In this document: positions 33,929 to 43,427 of the stretch, one piece after another
Numbering within the stretch: the first letter of the stretch is position 1
How the letters are laid out: every line of letters begins with the position of its first letter
Source: Mycolicibacterium sp. YH-1
Lineage (GTDB): Bacteria; Actinomycetota; Actinomycetes; Mycobacteriales; Mycobacteriaceae
Assembly: GCF_022557175.1 (NCBI RefSeq)
Contig: NZ_CP092915.1
Location: 6,448,001 to 6,512,000, forward strand
Length of the DNA: 64,000 bases
Direction: 5' to 3'
The notes under the pieces: generated by a model
What the model saw: only the letters and a program-made list of their open reading frames with translations
Told to the model about the DNA's origin: nothing
Database searches by the model: none
Position numbers and translations under genes: made by a program

Positions 33929-36559
33929 ATGGACTGGCCCTTTGTCGGACGTGACGCCGAGGTTGAGCGTGTCTGCACATCGCTGATGGACCCCAAGGCT
34001 CGTGGAGTCGTGGTGGCCGGACCATCCGGCTCGGGGAAAACGCGTCTCGCGCTCGAATGCATCACAAGAGCTGAGGGGGCCGGCCTTTCGGTGGCACGTG
34101 CGATGGCCACCCGCGCATCACAGGGACTAGCCTTCGGTGTTCTTGCGCAGCTGTTGCCACCGGATCACGGTGGCGGCAGCGAGTACGACAGTCGACCCAT
34201 TGAGGACTGGGGCGAACGCCTCCGCCGCTCGGCGGCCACACTCGTCTCACGGGGTCGGGGACGCCGCGCCGTTCTCTTCATCGACGATGCCCACCTTCTG
34301 GACGATGCGTCGGCGGTGCTGATCTCGCAGATCGTCATCCGCAACGAAGCGGTGGTGCTCGCCACCATACAAGCGCGCGAGCCTGCCCCGGAGCCGCTGA
34401 CCGCGCTCTGGAAGAACGAGTTGGTCGATCGCGTCGAGTTGCAAAGCCTTGCGAGCGAGGACATCGAGAGCCTCCTCTCCGCTGTCCTCGACGGTCACCT
34501 TGACGGAGCTCTCGCCACCGAGTTCTATTCGCGGTGTCAAGGTGACTACCTGTTCCTGCGCGAGCTCGTACACGGCGCGATCGAGGACGGAACACTCCTG
34601 TTCGACGACGGCATGTGGAAACTGACGGGTCCACTCTCACCGTCGATCAGACTGGTCGAACTCATCGACAGCAGGCTGAGCAACCTGTCGGTAGACGAGC
34701 GAGCGCTGCTCGAACTGGTCGCCGTCGGCGAGCCACTGGCATCGGGTGAGCTGTCATTGTGTCCCGACGCGACTGCGCTCGAAACCTTAGAAGCCAAAGA
34801 CATTCTGACAACCCGACTCGACGGTCGTCGCTTGGAAGTTCGCCCCGCCCATCCCCTATACGGTCAGGTGGTGCGCGGACAGATCCCCGACGCCCGTAGG
34901 CGCGAACTCTCACGGCTTCTCGCAGAAGCCGTGGAAGCCAACGGCGCTCGGCGCCGCACCGATGTGCTGCGCATCGGGACGTGGCGTCTCGAGGCCGGCG
35001 GCGGCAGTCCCGATCTGCTGATGGCAGCTGCCAGGGCGGCGCGCTGGTCATACGACCTCGCCCTGGCCCAGCGGCTGGCCAGAGCGGCTGTACAGGTCGG
35101 AGCGGGCTTCGAGGGACGGCTGCTGCTGGGGCAACTCGCCAGCCGGCGCGGTCAGTCTGCAGAAGCAGAGTCGATTCTGACAGCGCTGAGTGTTTCGGCG
35201 GTCAATGACGAGCAACGCTGCCAGATCGCGTTGACGCGCATGCGCAATGCGACGTGGAGTGTCGGTCCGTCGGACGGGTTGCGAATCGCGCAGGAAGTAC
35301 TGCAGTCCGTCAACGATCGGCACCTGGCCGATGAGATCCTGGCGTTGCGTTGCTGGGCACTGCTGGCCGCGGAGGGACCCCGAGTATCCGCGGAGGCAGC
35401 CCAGGATCTGATGGCTCACGCACAGGGCAGAGCCTTCGTGTTGGCCTGTGTGGCCCAGGCTTTCGGACTCAGCCGAATGGGTCGGCTCGAGGAGGGGATG
35501 AAACTGATCGATCGCGCGCAGACGGCGCAGCGCGCACTCAGCAGCAGGTTCGAGTACCCGCATCTGTTCGTTCCTGTCCAATGCGAATTCCTCATATGCG
35601 CAGGAAGACTCAAGGAAGCCGAGAGCCTCGCCAACACACAGTATGAACGTAGTGTTCGAGAACGTTCAGTCGAGGAACGAGCGCACTTCGCTCTGCAGCT
35701 AGCGAGAGTCCTGCGGACACGCGGCATGATCGAACGTGCCTCCCACTACGCGAGGGAGGCCACGACGATATTCCGGCAACTCGACCTCACGACATTTGTC
35801 CGCGATGGGCTGCAAGAACTCGCGCTGGCCTGCGCGCTCGGGAAACGTGTTCAAGAGTGCGAAGACGCGTTGGCCGCGATCGATGGCTTCGAGCTACCGC
35901 TCAGCATGCACAAGGCAGTTGAGATCGTAGAGGCCCGCGCCTGGGCCACAGCAGCAGCCGGTGATCTGGCCGGGGCCCGGCGAATGTTCGAGGAAGCCGC
36001 AGCGCTCGGAGAGTCCATCGGAGACACCGTCGGCGCCCTCAGCGCGCTGCACGCGCTTGCCCGGGTGGGACGAGCGAAGAATGTCGAGCAGCGACTCATC
36101 AACGCAGCCGTTCAGGTGGACGGCCCACTGGCCCGTTTGCGGACCGCCCACACAGTCGCGTTGGCCACCAGCGACGCCGGCGGGTTGGAAGCTGCTTCCG
36201 AGGGATTCGAAGAGTTGGGATCGGAACTCCTGGCCGCCGAAGCGGCGGCTGACGCAGCGACGGCTTGGATCAAGGCGGGGTTCGGGCGCCGGGCGGCCGC
36301 AGCGCAGAATCGTGCAGCAGGGCTGGCCGGCCAGTGCGAGGGTGCAGACACTCCTGCCCTCCAGTCCGCCAGCCTGCGAGCAACTCTGACAGCAAGCGAG
36401 TACGAAACCGCACTGCTGGCCGCGGCTGCTCGCTCGAATCGTGAAATCGCGGACGAATTGGGACTTTCAGTCCGCACAGTGGAAAACCGCTTGCAACACG
36501 TCTACACGAAACTCGGGCTGTCCAGCCGGCATCAGCTTGCTGACGCATTCAGTGCCTGA
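33929..36559 (+). CDS. Large LuxR-type ATP-binding regulator (LAL/STAND)
   Basis: This 876-aa regulator has Walker A GPSGSGKT (31-38), Walker B RAVLFIDDAHLLDD (about 113-126), a long helical tetratricopeptide-like middle and a C-terminal LuxR helix-turn-helix (SNREIADELGLSVRTVENRL, about 825-850). LAL proteins usually activate nearby catabolic or antibiotic genes in response to a ligand. It follows the GMC/P450/ALDH operon and is the best local candidate for an activator that recognises the palindromic boxes (inference). It overlaps the convergent LDH2 gene by 28 bp. Confidence 0.93.
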   Translation: MDWPFVGRDAEVERVCTSLMDPKARGVVVAGPSGSGKTRLALECITRAEGAGLSVARAMATRASQGLAFGVLAQLLPPDHGGGSEYDSRPIEDWGERLRRSAATLVSRGRGRRAVLFIDDAHLLDDASAVLISQIVIRNEAVVLATIQAREPAPEPLTALWKNELVDRVELQSLASEDIESLLSAVLDGHLDGALATEFYSRCQGDYLFLRELVHGAIEDGTLLFDDGMWKLTGPLSPSIRLVELIDSRLSNLSVDERALLELVAVGEPLASGELSLCPDATALETLEAKDILTTRLDGRRLEVRPAHPLYGQVVRGQIPDARRRELSRLLAEAVEANGARRRTDVLRIGTWRLEAGGGSPDLLMAAARAARWSYDLALAQRLARAAVQVGAGFEGRLLLGQLASRRGQSAEAESILTALSVSAVNDEQRCQIALTRMRNATWSVGPSDGLRIAQEVLQSVNDRHLADEILALRCWALLAAEGPRVSAEAAQDLMAHAQGRAFVLACVAQAFGLSRMGRLEEGMKLIDRAQTAQRALSSRFEYPHLFVPVQCEFLICAGRLKEAESLANTQYERSVRERSVEERAHFALQLARVLRTRGMIERASHYAREATTIFRQLDLTTFVRDGLQELALACALGKRVQECEDALAAIDGFELPLSMHKAVEIVEARAWATAAAGDLAGARRMFEEAAALGESIGDTVGALSALHALARVGRAKNVEQRLINAAVQVDGPLARLRTAHTVALATSDAGGLEAASEGFEELGSELLAAEAAADAATAWIKAGFGRRAAAAQNRAAGLAGQCEGADTPALQSASLRATLTASEYETALLAAAARSNREIADELGLSVRTVENRLQHVYTKLGLSSRHQLADAFSA

Positions 36560-37623
36560 GGCAGCTCCACCCCCAGCTTGCGAGCCAAACCTTCCATGGG
36601 CGCCCAATAGGCGTCCAGTATTGGGATGCCGCTCTGCCGGCGCTCAGCTTCGGTCCTGAAGCCGCGGTCACCGGGAATGAGGATCTCGCCATCGGCATTG
36701 TTCTTGCGTGACGATCGGATCGCACGCAGTCGGGAGTCGACGCTGTGCAGGAACGCATCACGGTCCTGGAAAGCAGGCACGTGTAGGGCGAGCACGAACG
36801 AGGACACAAGGGTCGTCCTCATCGAGTCATTTCCGGTGCACAGACCAGCCAGCAGGCCGGCTATCATCTCGACTGCGAGTTGTATCGCGTAGCCTTTGTG
36901 ATCCCCGCTCAAGTTTGCCAGGGATCCCTTCGGGTCCGAGCCGCGGCCGAGAGCGAACTCCTTTGTGTCGGCAGTGAAGTCACCATTGTCGTCGAGTACG
37001 GTCCGCGGCGGGAAAGCCTGCCCCGAGCCGGCCAGCCCAAGGGCTCCAAAGATGCTGATGGCGGTGGTCGCCATATCGATGACCAGCGGGCCCTCTTCGT
37101 CGCCGGGCACCGCGATCGCGACGGGGTTCGTCCCCAACATGCGGTCGGCGCCGCCGAACGGAGCACTCATTGCGCCCGAATTGGTGAGCACGATCCCGAT
37201 ACAGTCAGCCTGCGTCGCCATCTCGGCGTAGTAACCCAAACTCCCGTTGTGAGTCATATTGCTGACGGTTACACCACCGACACCCGTCTCTTGAGCCTTC
37301 CGGATGGCGAGTTCCGCGGCGTGGTAGGTCACCACTTGACCGGGGCAGCCCTTGCCGTCGATGGATGCCGCCGATGCGGACTCCCTAGTGACCTCCCAAT
37401 CTCCAGTCGTATTGACCGGAGGCAGGCCGACACCGAACGGATCCTCGCCGAGATACATCATGGCGTACAGCGGCAGGTGGCCGACTCCATGTGAGTCGTG
37501 GCCACGCAGACTGGCCCAAAGTAGTTGGCGAGCCTGTATTGCCGCGTCCTCTTCACGAGCGCCCGCTTTGATCAGCAGGTTGCAAGCGAAGTCTTCAAGG
37601 TCTTCTGGGCGGAGACGTATCAT
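36532..37623 (-). CDS. Malate/L-lactate dehydrogenase family (LDH2) oxidoreductase
   Basis: This 363-aa protein of the LDH2/MDG2 family has SLRGHDSHGVGHLPLY near the N-terminus, the central NSGAMSAPFGG and GTNPVAIAVP motifs, and a C-terminal IPGDRGFRTE region. It oxidises 2-hydroxy acids, or reduces 2-keto acids, with NAD(P). It is the last gene of the minus-strand aromatic module, so it may act on a 2-hydroxy/2-oxo acid from ring cleavage (inference). Confidence 0.9.
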   Translation of the reverse strand: MIRLRPEDLEDFACNLLIKAGAREEDAAIQARQLLWASLRGHDSHGVGHLPLYAMMYLGEDPFGVGLPPVNTTGDWEVTRESASAASIDGKGCPGQVVTYHAAELAIRKAQETGVGGVTVSNMTHNGSLGYYAEMATQADCIGIVLTNSGAMSAPFGGADRMLGTNPVAIAVPGDEEGPLVIDMATTAISIFGALGLAGSGQAFPPRTVLDDNGDFTADTKEFALGRGSDPKGSLANLSGDHKGYAIQLAVEMIAGLLAGLCTGNDSMRTTLVSSFVLALHVPAFQDRDAFLHSVDSRLRAIRSSRKNNADGEILIPGDRGFRTEAERRQSGIPILDAYWAPMEGLARKLGVELPQALNASAS

Positions 37624-37648
37624 GATCTATCAGCCGTTCTCGTCGTCG

Positions 37649-38701
37649 TCAGGATTCGGTGGCGCAGTCGCCGGGTTGCTCTCCCCGAGGCCAGATGATC
37701 GCGCTGTTGTCAGGCGTCACAGGCCCTACCACCGAGAGCAGGCGGGCCGGGCGATCCCCGAGGTTGCGCACCCCGTACGACTCACCGTTGACAACGAAAC
37801 CCACCATTCCTGAACGGAATTCACGTCGCTCGACCGATCCATCGTCAGAGCCGATCCAGGAGAACTCGGCTTGGCCGTCCAACATCACTACCACTTGATC
37901 GGCGCCGCTGTAGCGATGCAACGGCAATTCGCCCGTAACGGTATGGGTCACGACGGCCAGCTGAGCGTGCTCGTAGGCCGGGATGTGCACTCGCGAGGAG
38001 AATCCCGCACCGATCCGAACCTGATCCTTGACGTCGAGGGCCGAGAAAGTGCGGCCCGGCACGCGATCGAATAGCCGCCCCGTCACCTCACTGGAAAGTG
38101 CCGGGAACAACCCCGGCTCAACCAGCCAGTCTCCCGGCTCCTTGTCCTGCCAGGCCACCTCTGACCGGGTGACCGGGCCGCCGGACGCGAAAATGTTGGA
38201 GTTCCCGCTGCGCCCGAAACTACCGACTGCGCCACCGGTTATCGGGTTCTCGGGGTCGGCCAGTGGGTACAGGGTGCACTCGCAGGTTGGGAATTCCGTA
38301 GTCAACGGCAGGGGACCCTCCATGTAGATCCACCGGCACACGTTCACCCCGGTGTTCTGCATCCCGTGCGGCCGACCGCCGGGCGAGAGCAACACATCAC
38401 CGGGCCTGGCCTTGATCCGCTGCTGTCCGCCGATCAGGAAATCGGCTTCCCCCTCGAGGAACACGATGATGCTGTCCTTGCCTGGGTGAGTGTGCACCAG
38501 CTTCTGCTTGTCAGGGAACGACCCGGCGAAGTTCGAGAGGAACTGCGCATTGTCCGGAGTCAGCCATCGAACGAAGTATCCGACGTAGCCGAACAACTCC
38601 GCCGCCCAGAACTCGGAGAACGGGATGCTGAACGGATCGGACAACCGACCCGCCAGCACATCGGGCTCAGCACTGACGGATACATCCCTGACAACCGACA
38701 C
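37649..38701 (-). CDS. Bicupin protein (dioxygenase-like)
   Basis: The product is 350 aa from a GTG with GGAG 8 bp upstream. The first cupin domain has HTHPGKDSIIVFLEGEADF and GDVLLSPGGRPHGMQN. The second has HRYSGADQVVVMLDGQAEF and VVNGESYGVRN. The two-cupin build recalls gentisate-type ring-cleaving dioxygenases, but the metal ligands of domain 2 are incomplete, so a non-oxygenase role is also possible. It lies between the LDH2 and SDR genes of the aromatic module. Confidence 0.8.
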   Translation of the reverse strand: MSVVRDVSVSAEPDVLAGRLSDPFSIPFSEFWAAELFGYVGYFVRWLTPDNAQFLSNFAGSFPDKQKLVHTHPGKDSIIVFLEGEADFLIGGQQRIKARPGDVLLSPGGRPHGMQNTGVNVCRWIYMEGPLPLTTEFPTCECTLYPLADPENPITGGAVGSFGRSGNSNIFASGGPVTRSEVAWQDKEPGDWLVEPGLFPALSSEVTGRLFDRVPGRTFSALDVKDQVRIGAGFSSRVHIPAYEHAQLAVVTHTVTGELPLHRYSGADQVVVMLDGQAEFSWIGSDDGSVERREFRSGMVGFVVNGESYGVRNLGDRPARLLSVVGPVTPDNSAIIWPRGEQPGDCATES

Positions 38702-38777
38702 AACAGGCTCCTCAACGAACGAATGGGTTTTATGAACTGATGTCTCAATGAATTCGAGACGGCGACCAAGTCCTACG

Positions 38778-39617
38778 TCAGAGCATCGAGCTTCCTCCGT
38801 TGACGCTCAGCACCTGGCCGGTCACGAAGCTCGCTTCGTCGGAAGCGAGATAGGTCACTGCCGATGCGATCTCTTCCACAGTGCCGTGCCGTGCCATCGG
38901 GATGAGGGCGACAGTCCTGCGCTCGACCTCGAGGATCTCCGCGGCCGGAATACCCAGGATCATCTCCCCCGCGGTGCCCGTCGGCCCATCCGAACCCTGA
39001 CCACTTGCCGCGACTTCACCTTCTAGCCGGCTCAGGAGTGCGGCTACCGCCGGGGTTTTCGTTGATCCAGGGGCGACGGTGTTGACGGTGATCCCGTTCT
39101 CGGCGAACTCTCGTGCCAGCCCGGTCGTCAGCCCGTGGACCCCACCCTTGGCCGCGTTGTACACCGCGTGCATGTAGAGGCCGTTACGAACCGACTCCGC
39201 ACCGATGTTGACTATCCGGCCGTAACCCCGCTCAACCATGTGCGGAAGAACAGCAAGAGTGCAGTGCAGAACCGTCCAGAGATTTCGATCGAGTGTCGCG
39301 CGTAGCGTCTCCTCGGTGTGCTGCAGCGTAGGTCTAATGACACCGCCGCCGGCGTTATTCACCAAGATGTCCACTCCCCCGAATCCGGTGACAGCCTCCT
39401 GTAACAGCAAGGCTGCGCCGTCTCCGGTCGAGAGATCGACCTCCACACCGATCACGTCAGCGCCGCCACCGAGCGCCTCGACCGCACCCTTCAGCTTGTC
39501 GCCGTCGATATCCCCCACAACCAGCCGAACGCCCTCGGCCTGCAGTCGCTGCGCGATGGCCAATCCGATCCCGTGCGCTGCGCCGGTGACTATGGCTGTT
39601 CGATTGCTGAATAGCAT
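38778..39617 (-). CDS. Short-chain dehydrogenase/reductase
   Basis: This 279-aa classical SDR has TGAAHGIG, NNAGGG, IVNIGAESV and YNAAKGG, and a C-terminal TGQVLSVNGG. In Rieske clusters such enzymes typically dehydrogenate the cis-dihydrodiol made by the oxygenase, which would fit its place here; a 3-oxoacyl reductase role cannot be excluded. Confidence 0.9.
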   Translation of the reverse strand: MLFSNRTAIVTGAAHGIGLAIAQRLQAEGVRLVVGDIDGDKLKGAVEALGGGADVIGVEVDLSTGDGAALLLQEAVTGFGGVDILVNNAGGGVIRPTLQHTEETLRATLDRNLWTVLHCTLAVLPHMVERGYGRIVNIGAESVRNGLYMHAVYNAAKGGVHGLTTGLAREFAENGITVNTVAPGSTKTPAVAALLSRLEGEVAASGQGSDGPTGTAGEMILGIPAAEILEVERRTVALIPMARHGTVEEIASAVTYLASDEASFVTGQVLSVNGGSSML

Positions 39618-39671
39618 GTTTGCTTCTAACTCCAGGTCTTGGGGATGTCGAGACTCGGCGGACTCAAACGA

Positions 39672-40565
39672 TCACAGGCGTGAGGAGGAACTTGCTGCAG
39701 GGATGGGGATCTCAGGAAGATCTGTCTGCCACATGTCGAGTAGGTCCAGGCTCGGCTTCAGGGAACGCGGCCGGTAATCCGGATCAGTGATCTTGCAATG
39801 CCCGTGGCAGAACTCCATCGAGTTGCCGTGCTTCGGATCCACCACGTAGACGCCCATGGACCCCGACATCGAATGCCGTAAGAGGTCGTTTCGTAGGGTC
39901 ATTCCCGCTCGGACCGCATTGTTGCGGGCGCGCATGACATCGTCGATCGACTCGACTTCGACACAGAAATGGTCGAGCTTGCCGATCGAGTCCGACGATT
40001 GCAGCAGAACCAGCGAGTGATGGAACTGGTTCTCCGCGCGCAACAGGGAAACCACGCCCTCGACGCGATCGGAGGTCTTGAACCCAAGAACCTCGCGGTA
40101 GAAGCGTTCTGATACGGCCGCACTTTCGACGTAGAACCCGACGTGCAGCAATTCCTGCATCGTGACTCCGGTGGACCACCCGGCCAACGGCAGTTCGACC
40201 ATGTCGATGTAGACCTCGAACTCCATGCCGTTCAGATCGTGGAAACGCACCCAACGCGAAACTCGATCCTCTTCAGCGCTACCGCCTTCGGCCCAGGGAA
40301 TGCCCCAGTCGTCGAGCCGCTTGGTCACCTCTTCCAGCGCCTGCTCGTTCACAGCCCGATACGCCACACGAGAGCAGGCCGACTGGTCGGCTTCATCAAG
40401 CCGGAGCCAGTGATGGGCGGTGCCGCCACCCCGCAGGAAGGCCGTCTTGTCCCGTCGCTCGGATACCCGGAATCGTCCGACCCTGGTGTAGAACTGCAAG
40501 GCCGCGTCGAGATCATCGGTAGCCAGCGCCACGTAGCCCAGGCCCTGAATCAAACCCTTCTCCAT
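39672..40565 (-). CDS. Type I extradiol dioxygenase (VOC superfamily)
   Basis: This 297-aa two-domain VOC protein has the BphC-like build. The C-terminal domain keeps the full metal triad: H141 (LLHVGFYV), H199 (KLDHFCVEV) and E251 (SMEFCHG). The active-site FHHSLVLL His pair is at 182-183. It should cleave a catechol ring meta to its hydroxyls. The ATG at 40565 has AAAGGGG upstream. It sits between the SDR and the Rieske beta subunit. Confidence 0.88.
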   Translation of the reverse strand: MEKGLIQGLGYVALATDDLDAALQFYTRVGRFRVSERRDKTAFLRGGGTAHHWLRLDEADQSACSRVAYRAVNEQALEEVTKRLDDWGIPWAEGGSAEEDRVSRWVRFHDLNGMEFEVYIDMVELPLAGWSTGVTMQELLHVGFYVESAAVSERFYREVLGFKTSDRVEGVVSLLRAENQFHHSLVLLQSSDSIGKLDHFCVEVESIDDVMRARNNAVRAGMTLRNDLLRHSMSGSMGVYVVDPKHGNSMEFCHGHCKITDPDYRPRSLKPSLDLLDMWQTDLPEIPIPAASSSSRL

Positions 40566-40592
40566 CACATGCCCCTTTCTTGAACTGGCCGG

Positions 40593-41093
40593 TTAGACGA
40601 TGATGCTGACGGACCGTTGCGGCCTCAGCGCATCCAGATCGAGGGTTACCCGGCGCCGCCGGATTTTCAGCTCACCGTCTTGCATCAACAACGAGTGTTC
40701 GTAGCGGCCGACGAAGAGAATGCTCTCGGCAAATCTCGTCCGATAGACCGCGAAATTGGATTCCACCGAGACCAGATCCCCCTCTGCCTCCCTGATACGA
40801 ACGTTGGTGATGAGCCGACGGGTGCGGGAGTGCGGAAACTCGGCGTGCCCGTTCGGCTGAAGTAGCCGATTAACCCGCTGCTCGATCATGAACCGGTTGT
40901 CATTGATCAGGAAGAGGCTGTCCGCCGCTTCAGCTTTCGGATTCGATGGGGACGGGATTTGGTACTTGCCGTCATCTGTGAAGAGATCCAGCCATTCACG
41001 TAGCCGCCAGTCGTCGAGTAACGCGGCCTCCTCGTAGAGGAAGTCTTCGGCATCTGTGCGGTTGAGCTTGGCCTTGACGCTGCTGAGTTCCAT
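40593..41093 (-). CDS. Ring-hydroxylating dioxygenase, beta subunit
   Basis: This 166-aa protein of the ring-hydroxylating beta family (NTF2-like fold) has FLYEEAALLDDWRLREWLDL, FTDDGKYQIP and the C-terminal RRVTLDLDAL. GAGG lies 7 bp before the ATG. It is 18 bp downstream of the Rieske alpha subunit and should form the structural subunit of the same oxygenase. Confidence 0.92.
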   Translation of the reverse strand: MELSSVKAKLNRTDAEDFLYEEAALLDDWRLREWLDLFTDDGKYQIPSPSNPKAEAADSLFLINDNRFMIEQRVNRLLQPNGHAEFPHSRTRRLITNVRIREAEGDLVSVESNFAVYRTRFAESILFVGRYEHSLLMQDGELKIRRRRVTLDLDALRPQRSVSIIV

Positions 41094-41111
41094 GTCTTCG
41101 CCTCGTCCTGG

Positions 41112-42425
41112 TCAGACGTCCACCGGACGCGGAAGTGAAAGGCCGCCTGGCTCTGGTGCCGCCGGCTCCCCGGTCATAAGCTCGTTCCATCTGCGCCAGA
41201 AGAGCCGCATCTGCAACTCGTCGTCCATAGCGGCCTGGTCTCTCGCCATGCCGCGGGATATGTCGGACCAGACCGACTGGGCGCCGGTTCCGAATCCTCG
41301 CTGGCAGGACTCCAGCGCCTCCACGTCGTCTGGCGTCGCCAATCCGCCGGGACCCCAGAACGCCAAGTAGCTTTGGCCCCGCAGTTCGCCGGCCTCCTTA
41401 CCCTCCTCTGGGATCCGCAGTTCCCAACCGGTGACTTCGAGGTAGTCCGGGTTAATCGGCTGCAGCGTGCGGATTAGGATCCCGAAGTCGGTCCAGATCA
41501 ACAGCAGCGAGGGAAAGATGAACATGTTTCCGCCCCATGTGTTGACCTGGTCCCCCCGTACCGCGCCGTACTCATCGATGATTCGCGCTTGATTGGCGGC
41601 GACTTTCGCCTCGGCCTCGGGGTTGCCGAGCTCCATCCCGATGCCTAGGTTCGCCCCACCAACGAGGCTGTGCCCGTTTCCGAGATCGAAGCATCCACGG
41701 TTCCCGCCCGAGGTGTTCTTGACCGTCGCCATTAGCTTCGCCAGGTCTACACCCGAAGCGATCAGCATCTCGAAGTACGTCGGGTGGGTGGTCGCGGCGT
41801 GATATCCATCGATACTGTTCTCCACCAAAAGCTTCCAGTTGGCGCGTATCGAGTACTCATGCGTTCCCTGCGCGACCCTGAGACCTTCGCTGGACTTGTC
41901 ACACAGCAGATCGATCCAATCCTTGGCATCCCCGAGGTAGGTCGCAAGATCTTCGATCTCGTCGTTGAAGCTGGCGAACACGAACCCTCGATACGACTCG
42001 AACTTCGCCGGCCTGCGCAATCCGGGACGGCTGAAGTCCTCGCCATAAGAGGCTTGATCGGGCACCAGAACACACTGACCGTTCGAATCGAAGCTCCACC
42101 CGTGGTAGAAGCACGTGTGAATCTTTTTATTGCCCTGATCCTCTCGGCAGACTTCCGCTCCTCGGTGGGGACATGAGTTGTACAGAACCTGCACATCGCC
42201 TTGCTTGTCGCGTGTGAAGATCACGGGTCGGCCGCCCACTTTGCGGGTGCGGAAGTCGAACGGTGCTGGGATCTCGGATTCGTGACCGACGAAGAGCCAG
42301 CAACGGTCAAAGATCTGGGCGCGTTCCTGTGCAAGAACGTCGGGCGACACGAAGACTTCCCGGTTGATCCGGAAGCTCGACGCGGCGCGGTCGTCGATGA
42401 CGAATGGGGGCTGTTGAGTTGACAT
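41112..42425 (-). CDS. Rieske ring-hydroxylating dioxygenase, alpha subunit
   Basis: The product is 437 aa from the ATG at 42425 with AAGG close upstream. The Rieske cluster ligands are C85, H87, C105 and H108 (CPH...CFYH). The mononuclear iron site has D206, H209 and H214 in ENSIDGYHAATTH. It should dihydroxylate an aromatic ring. No reductase or ferredoxin gene is in the cluster, so electrons must come from elsewhere; the FprB fusion at 18419 is one option (inference). Confidence 0.95.
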   Translation of the reverse strand: MSTQQPPFVIDDRAASSFRINREVFVSPDVLAQERAQIFDRCWLFVGHESEIPAPFDFRTRKVGGRPVIFTRDKQGDVQVLYNSCPHRGAEVCREDQGNKKIHTCFYHGWSFDSNGQCVLVPDQASYGEDFSRPGLRRPAKFESYRGFVFASFNDEIEDLATYLGDAKDWIDLLCDKSSEGLRVAQGTHEYSIRANWKLLVENSIDGYHAATTHPTYFEMLIASGVDLAKLMATVKNTSGGNRGCFDLGNGHSLVGGANLGIGMELGNPEAEAKVAANQARIIDEYGAVRGDQVNTWGGNMFIFPSLLLIWTDFGILIRTLQPINPDYLEVTGWELRIPEEGKEAGELRGQSYLAFWGPGGLATPDDVEALESCQRGFGTGAQSVWSDISRGMARDQAAMDDELQMRLFWRRWNELMTGEPAAPEPGGLSLPRPVDV

Positions 42426-42624
42426 CGGTGCCTTGTCCTCGATCGGCGAGAGCATTACTGGTATCGAGTCAAACATCGACAGAGGATGCTGTCAGGAGTA
42501 GGGACTACTCTCCTTCTGCCCGCCCACCCCAATGCGCAGACTTTTCGACCATGCAGATAGGCACGCGCGTTGACGACCTTCAATCATGATGCAGTGCCGC
42601 AGTATTCAGGCACGGCAAGCTCAC

Positions 42625-43365
42625 CTAGATCTTCAGTGGAGGAATCTTGGCTCGCGGAACGACTGATATCACTCCGCCGACCGCGGCGGGAAGGACAGCC
42701 GACTGGTCTATATAGAACACCACGGCGTCATCGGTGATCGCGAAACTACGGTAGGTGGCCGGATTTCGAATGCCGTTCGACACGGTGAAACCTCTTATCG
42801 TGAACTGTCGCGTCAGATCTGCAGCGACCAGCGGCGAAAGAACGTCCACGGGGTCGACACCGGGCTCGAACAGGTCGTCGAGTGTCACAGGGCGATTCTG
42901 ATCGAAATCGAATGTGAAGCTCTTGTAGATGCTGTCCGACCGGGCTGATTCGATGTCGGCGAGGATCTTAAGCACGAGACTTCGCGTACCCGTCTGCGGT
43001 GTGCTGGGAATCGCGTTGGTGTTGTATCCCTGTGTGGTTTGTTGCGGCTGACCAGAACTGGTGGACACTGAGGTGACCAATAGGCTGTAGGGGAGCTTCG
43101 TCGCGCCCGGCGCTCGCGCCAACCCGATCACTCGATTGCGTTCCTGAGCCAGGTAGGCGGCGACGGCCCCGTCTTCCGGGTGGCCGATGCCGAAACGCAG
43201 ATCGATCGTGTACTCGGGAGCTATCTCCAGCGCATGGCAGACATCTCCCGACTGCACATTGCCTCCCATGTCGGTACACGGCGACTGCGCGGCAGCCGCA
43301 GGCGCGGTACTCAGCAACGGCAGCGCGATGATCACAGCTGCCACAGCTATCCCGGTGGTGCGCAT
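42625..43365 (-). CDS. Secreted MPT64-like protein (DUF3298/RsiV fold)
   Basis: The product is 246 aa from the ATG at 43365, which has AAAGG 8 bp upstream. A Sec signal peptide (about 1-26, ending ALPLLSTAPAAAA) is present. The mature part matches the MPT64 family pattern: Cys residues near the start, a central SLVLKILADIES, YKSFTFDFDQNRPVTLDDLF and the C-terminal AVVFYIDQSAVLP. MPT64 proteins are secreted antigens of unknown biochemical role. It closes the mce region. Confidence 0.83.
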   Translation of the reverse strand: MRTTGIAVAAVIIALPLLSTAPAAAAQSPCTDMGGNVQSGDVCHALEIAPEYTIDLRFGIGHPEDGAVAAYLAQERNRVIGLARAPGATKLPYSLLVTSVSTSSGQPQQTTQGYNTNAIPSTPQTGTRSLVLKILADIESARSDSIYKSFTFDFDQNRPVTLDDLFEPGVDPVDVLSPLVAADLTRQFTIRGFTVSNGIRNPATYRSFAITDDAVVFYIDQSAVLPAAVGGVISVVPRAKIPPLKI

Positions 43366-43427
43366 CGTCTCGCCTTTCGCAGAATCCAACACGTGCGTAC
43401 TGCAGCGGATCGTCGGGGGGACTGAGA

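Noticed and set aside
38702..38777. Another palindromic box upstream of the bicupin gene (GTTCATAAAACCCATTC)
   Set aside because: Only one half-site fits; the second arm is ATTC and the spacing to GTTGAGG is wrong.
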